Source of the DNA: Vulcanimicrobiota bacterium
Lineage (GTDB): Bacteria; Vulcanimicrobiota; Vulcanimicrobiia; Vulcanimicrobiales; Vulcanimicrobiaceae
Length of the DNA: 6,919 nucleotides
Direction of reading: 5' to 3'
Assembly (NCBI GenBank): GCA_019247395.1
Contig: JAFAOZ010000155.1
Coordinates: 1 to 6,919, forward strand
Positions 6,453 to 6,919 of this stretch are shown piece after piece. The position numbers and the translations under genes are program-made. The notes below the pieces were generated by a model. The model was not told the origin of the DNA, did not search any database, and was given only the letters and a program-made list of their open reading frames with translations. The stretch's first letter is position 1. Each line of letters opens with the position of its first letter.

Positions 6453-6919
6453 ATGGGGTTCGCCGCGCGCACCGCTTTGCTCTTCGCGCTTGCATTGAGC
6501 ACCCTCGGAGCGAACGGCAACGACACCCAAGTCGCGGGATTACTTCAGCGGATGAGCGCTGCCGTGGGACCGGTTTGGCGAACGCGCTTCGTTTCGGTCT
6601 CGCGCTTGACGCTCGGACGCGCGCAAAACGTCGTTTCGACCGACGGCGAAGGCCTACGCATCACCGTACGGCATTGCACCGGTGAGCTCTGCGCCGGCAC
6701 GTATTTTGACGGCACGCATCTGTACAGCGTCAATATCAACGATACGGCGGTGCCGCAAACGCTGCAGCCCGAACCTTTTCTTCGGGCGCTGCGCTTGGTG
6801 GAGTCGCTTCAATTTCTCTCGCCGTCGTTTTCTGCGCAAGGCGGACGCATCGCCGGCACGGGCGATGCAAGCTTCGGCGGACGACGCTATCACACGTTCG
6901 TCGTCAGCGCGGTGAATGC
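6453..6919 (+). CDS. Predicted exported protein of unknown family, N-terminal part (runs off window)
   Basis: The frame is open from ATG at 6453 to the end of the window: 155 complete codons plus two bases. Residues 1-22 look like a Sec signal peptide: short n-region with Arg6, hydrophobic core TALLFALALSTLG (7-19) and likely cleavage near Ala20-Gly22. The mature part starts with a short helix-like segment (24-38), followed by a region of alternating hydrophobic and polar residues suggesting beta-structure. C75 and C80, four residues apart, could form a disulfide after export; next comes GTYFDGTHLYSVNIND (82-97). The overall look recalls N-terminal regions of secreted proteins that carry a later domain, such as retropepsin-like aspartic proteases, but no catalytic motif is present here, so I make no functional call. 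It is transcribed away from the operon and need not be related to it. Confidence 0.75.
   Translation, partial: MGFAARTALLFALALSTLGANGNDTQVAGLLQRMSAAVGPVWRTRFVSVSRLTLGRAQNVVSTDGEGLRITVRHCTGELCAGTYFDGTHLYSVNINDTAVPQTLQPEPFLRALRLVESLQFLSPSFSAQGGRIAGTGDASFGGRRYHTFVVSAVN

Noticed and set aside
6448..6495. Upstream ATG for the 98-aa gene
   Set aside because: Adds an Arg-rich stretch with no support and overlaps the signal-peptide codons of the divergent gene.
1..6919. CRISPR array, tRNA, rRNA, transposase or terminator hairpin
   Set aside because: Nearly every base is inside a well-supported gene; no spaced repeats, clover-leaf, transposase motif or hairpin with T-run was seen.

Overview
The window is GC-rich bacterial DNA with essentially no non-coding space. 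Seven minus-strand genes form one tightly packed, overlapping operon, read from about position 6447 down past position 1. One plus-strand gene starts 5 nt away from the operon's first start codon and runs off the right edge. I see no tRNA, rRNA, insertion sequence, CRISPR array or clear terminator. The source cannot be fixed from sequence alone. GC-rich coding bias, frequent GTG/TTG starts, few Shine-Dalgarno motifs and the mix of gene families suggest an environmental, little-cultured phylum. Candidatus Eremiobacterota (WPS-2) or a similar lineage is only a weak guess.

Order along the minus strand (5'->3'): (1) a 98-aa helical protein of unknown function (6447-6151); (2) a MalK/UgpC-type sugar ABC transporter ATPase (6150-5182); (3) a two-domain GH3 beta-N-acetylglucosaminidase, NagZ (5185-3728); (4) a class-C beta-lactamase-fold serine hydrolase resembling Bacillus AmiE (3738-2719); (5) anhydro-MurNAc kinase AnmK (2737-1586); (6) MurNAc-6-phosphate etherase MurQ (1589-711); (7) the first 237 residues of a DUF4127 protein (711 to beyond 1). 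Every junction is an abutment or an overlap: TAG|TTG, GTGA, 11 nt, 19 nt, GTGA, TGATG.

Together genes 3-6 describe peptidoglycan recycling in the cytoplasm. NagZ would remove GlcNAc from muropeptides and the AmiE-like hydrolase would remove the stem peptide from the muramyl sugar. AnmK would convert anhydro-MurNAc to MurNAc-6-P, and MurQ would split that into GlcNAc-6-P and D-lactate. The ABC ATPase probably energises uptake of the sugar or muropeptide, but no permease or binding-protein gene is in view. DUF4127 and the 98-aa protein are the unexplained members. The combination is a hybrid of the Bacillus-type (two-domain NagZ + AmiE) and proteobacterial-type (AnmK) recycling routes.

The divergent plus-strand gene (from 6453) encodes a probably exported protein with a signal peptide and a C-x4-C pair. 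I do not recognise its family.
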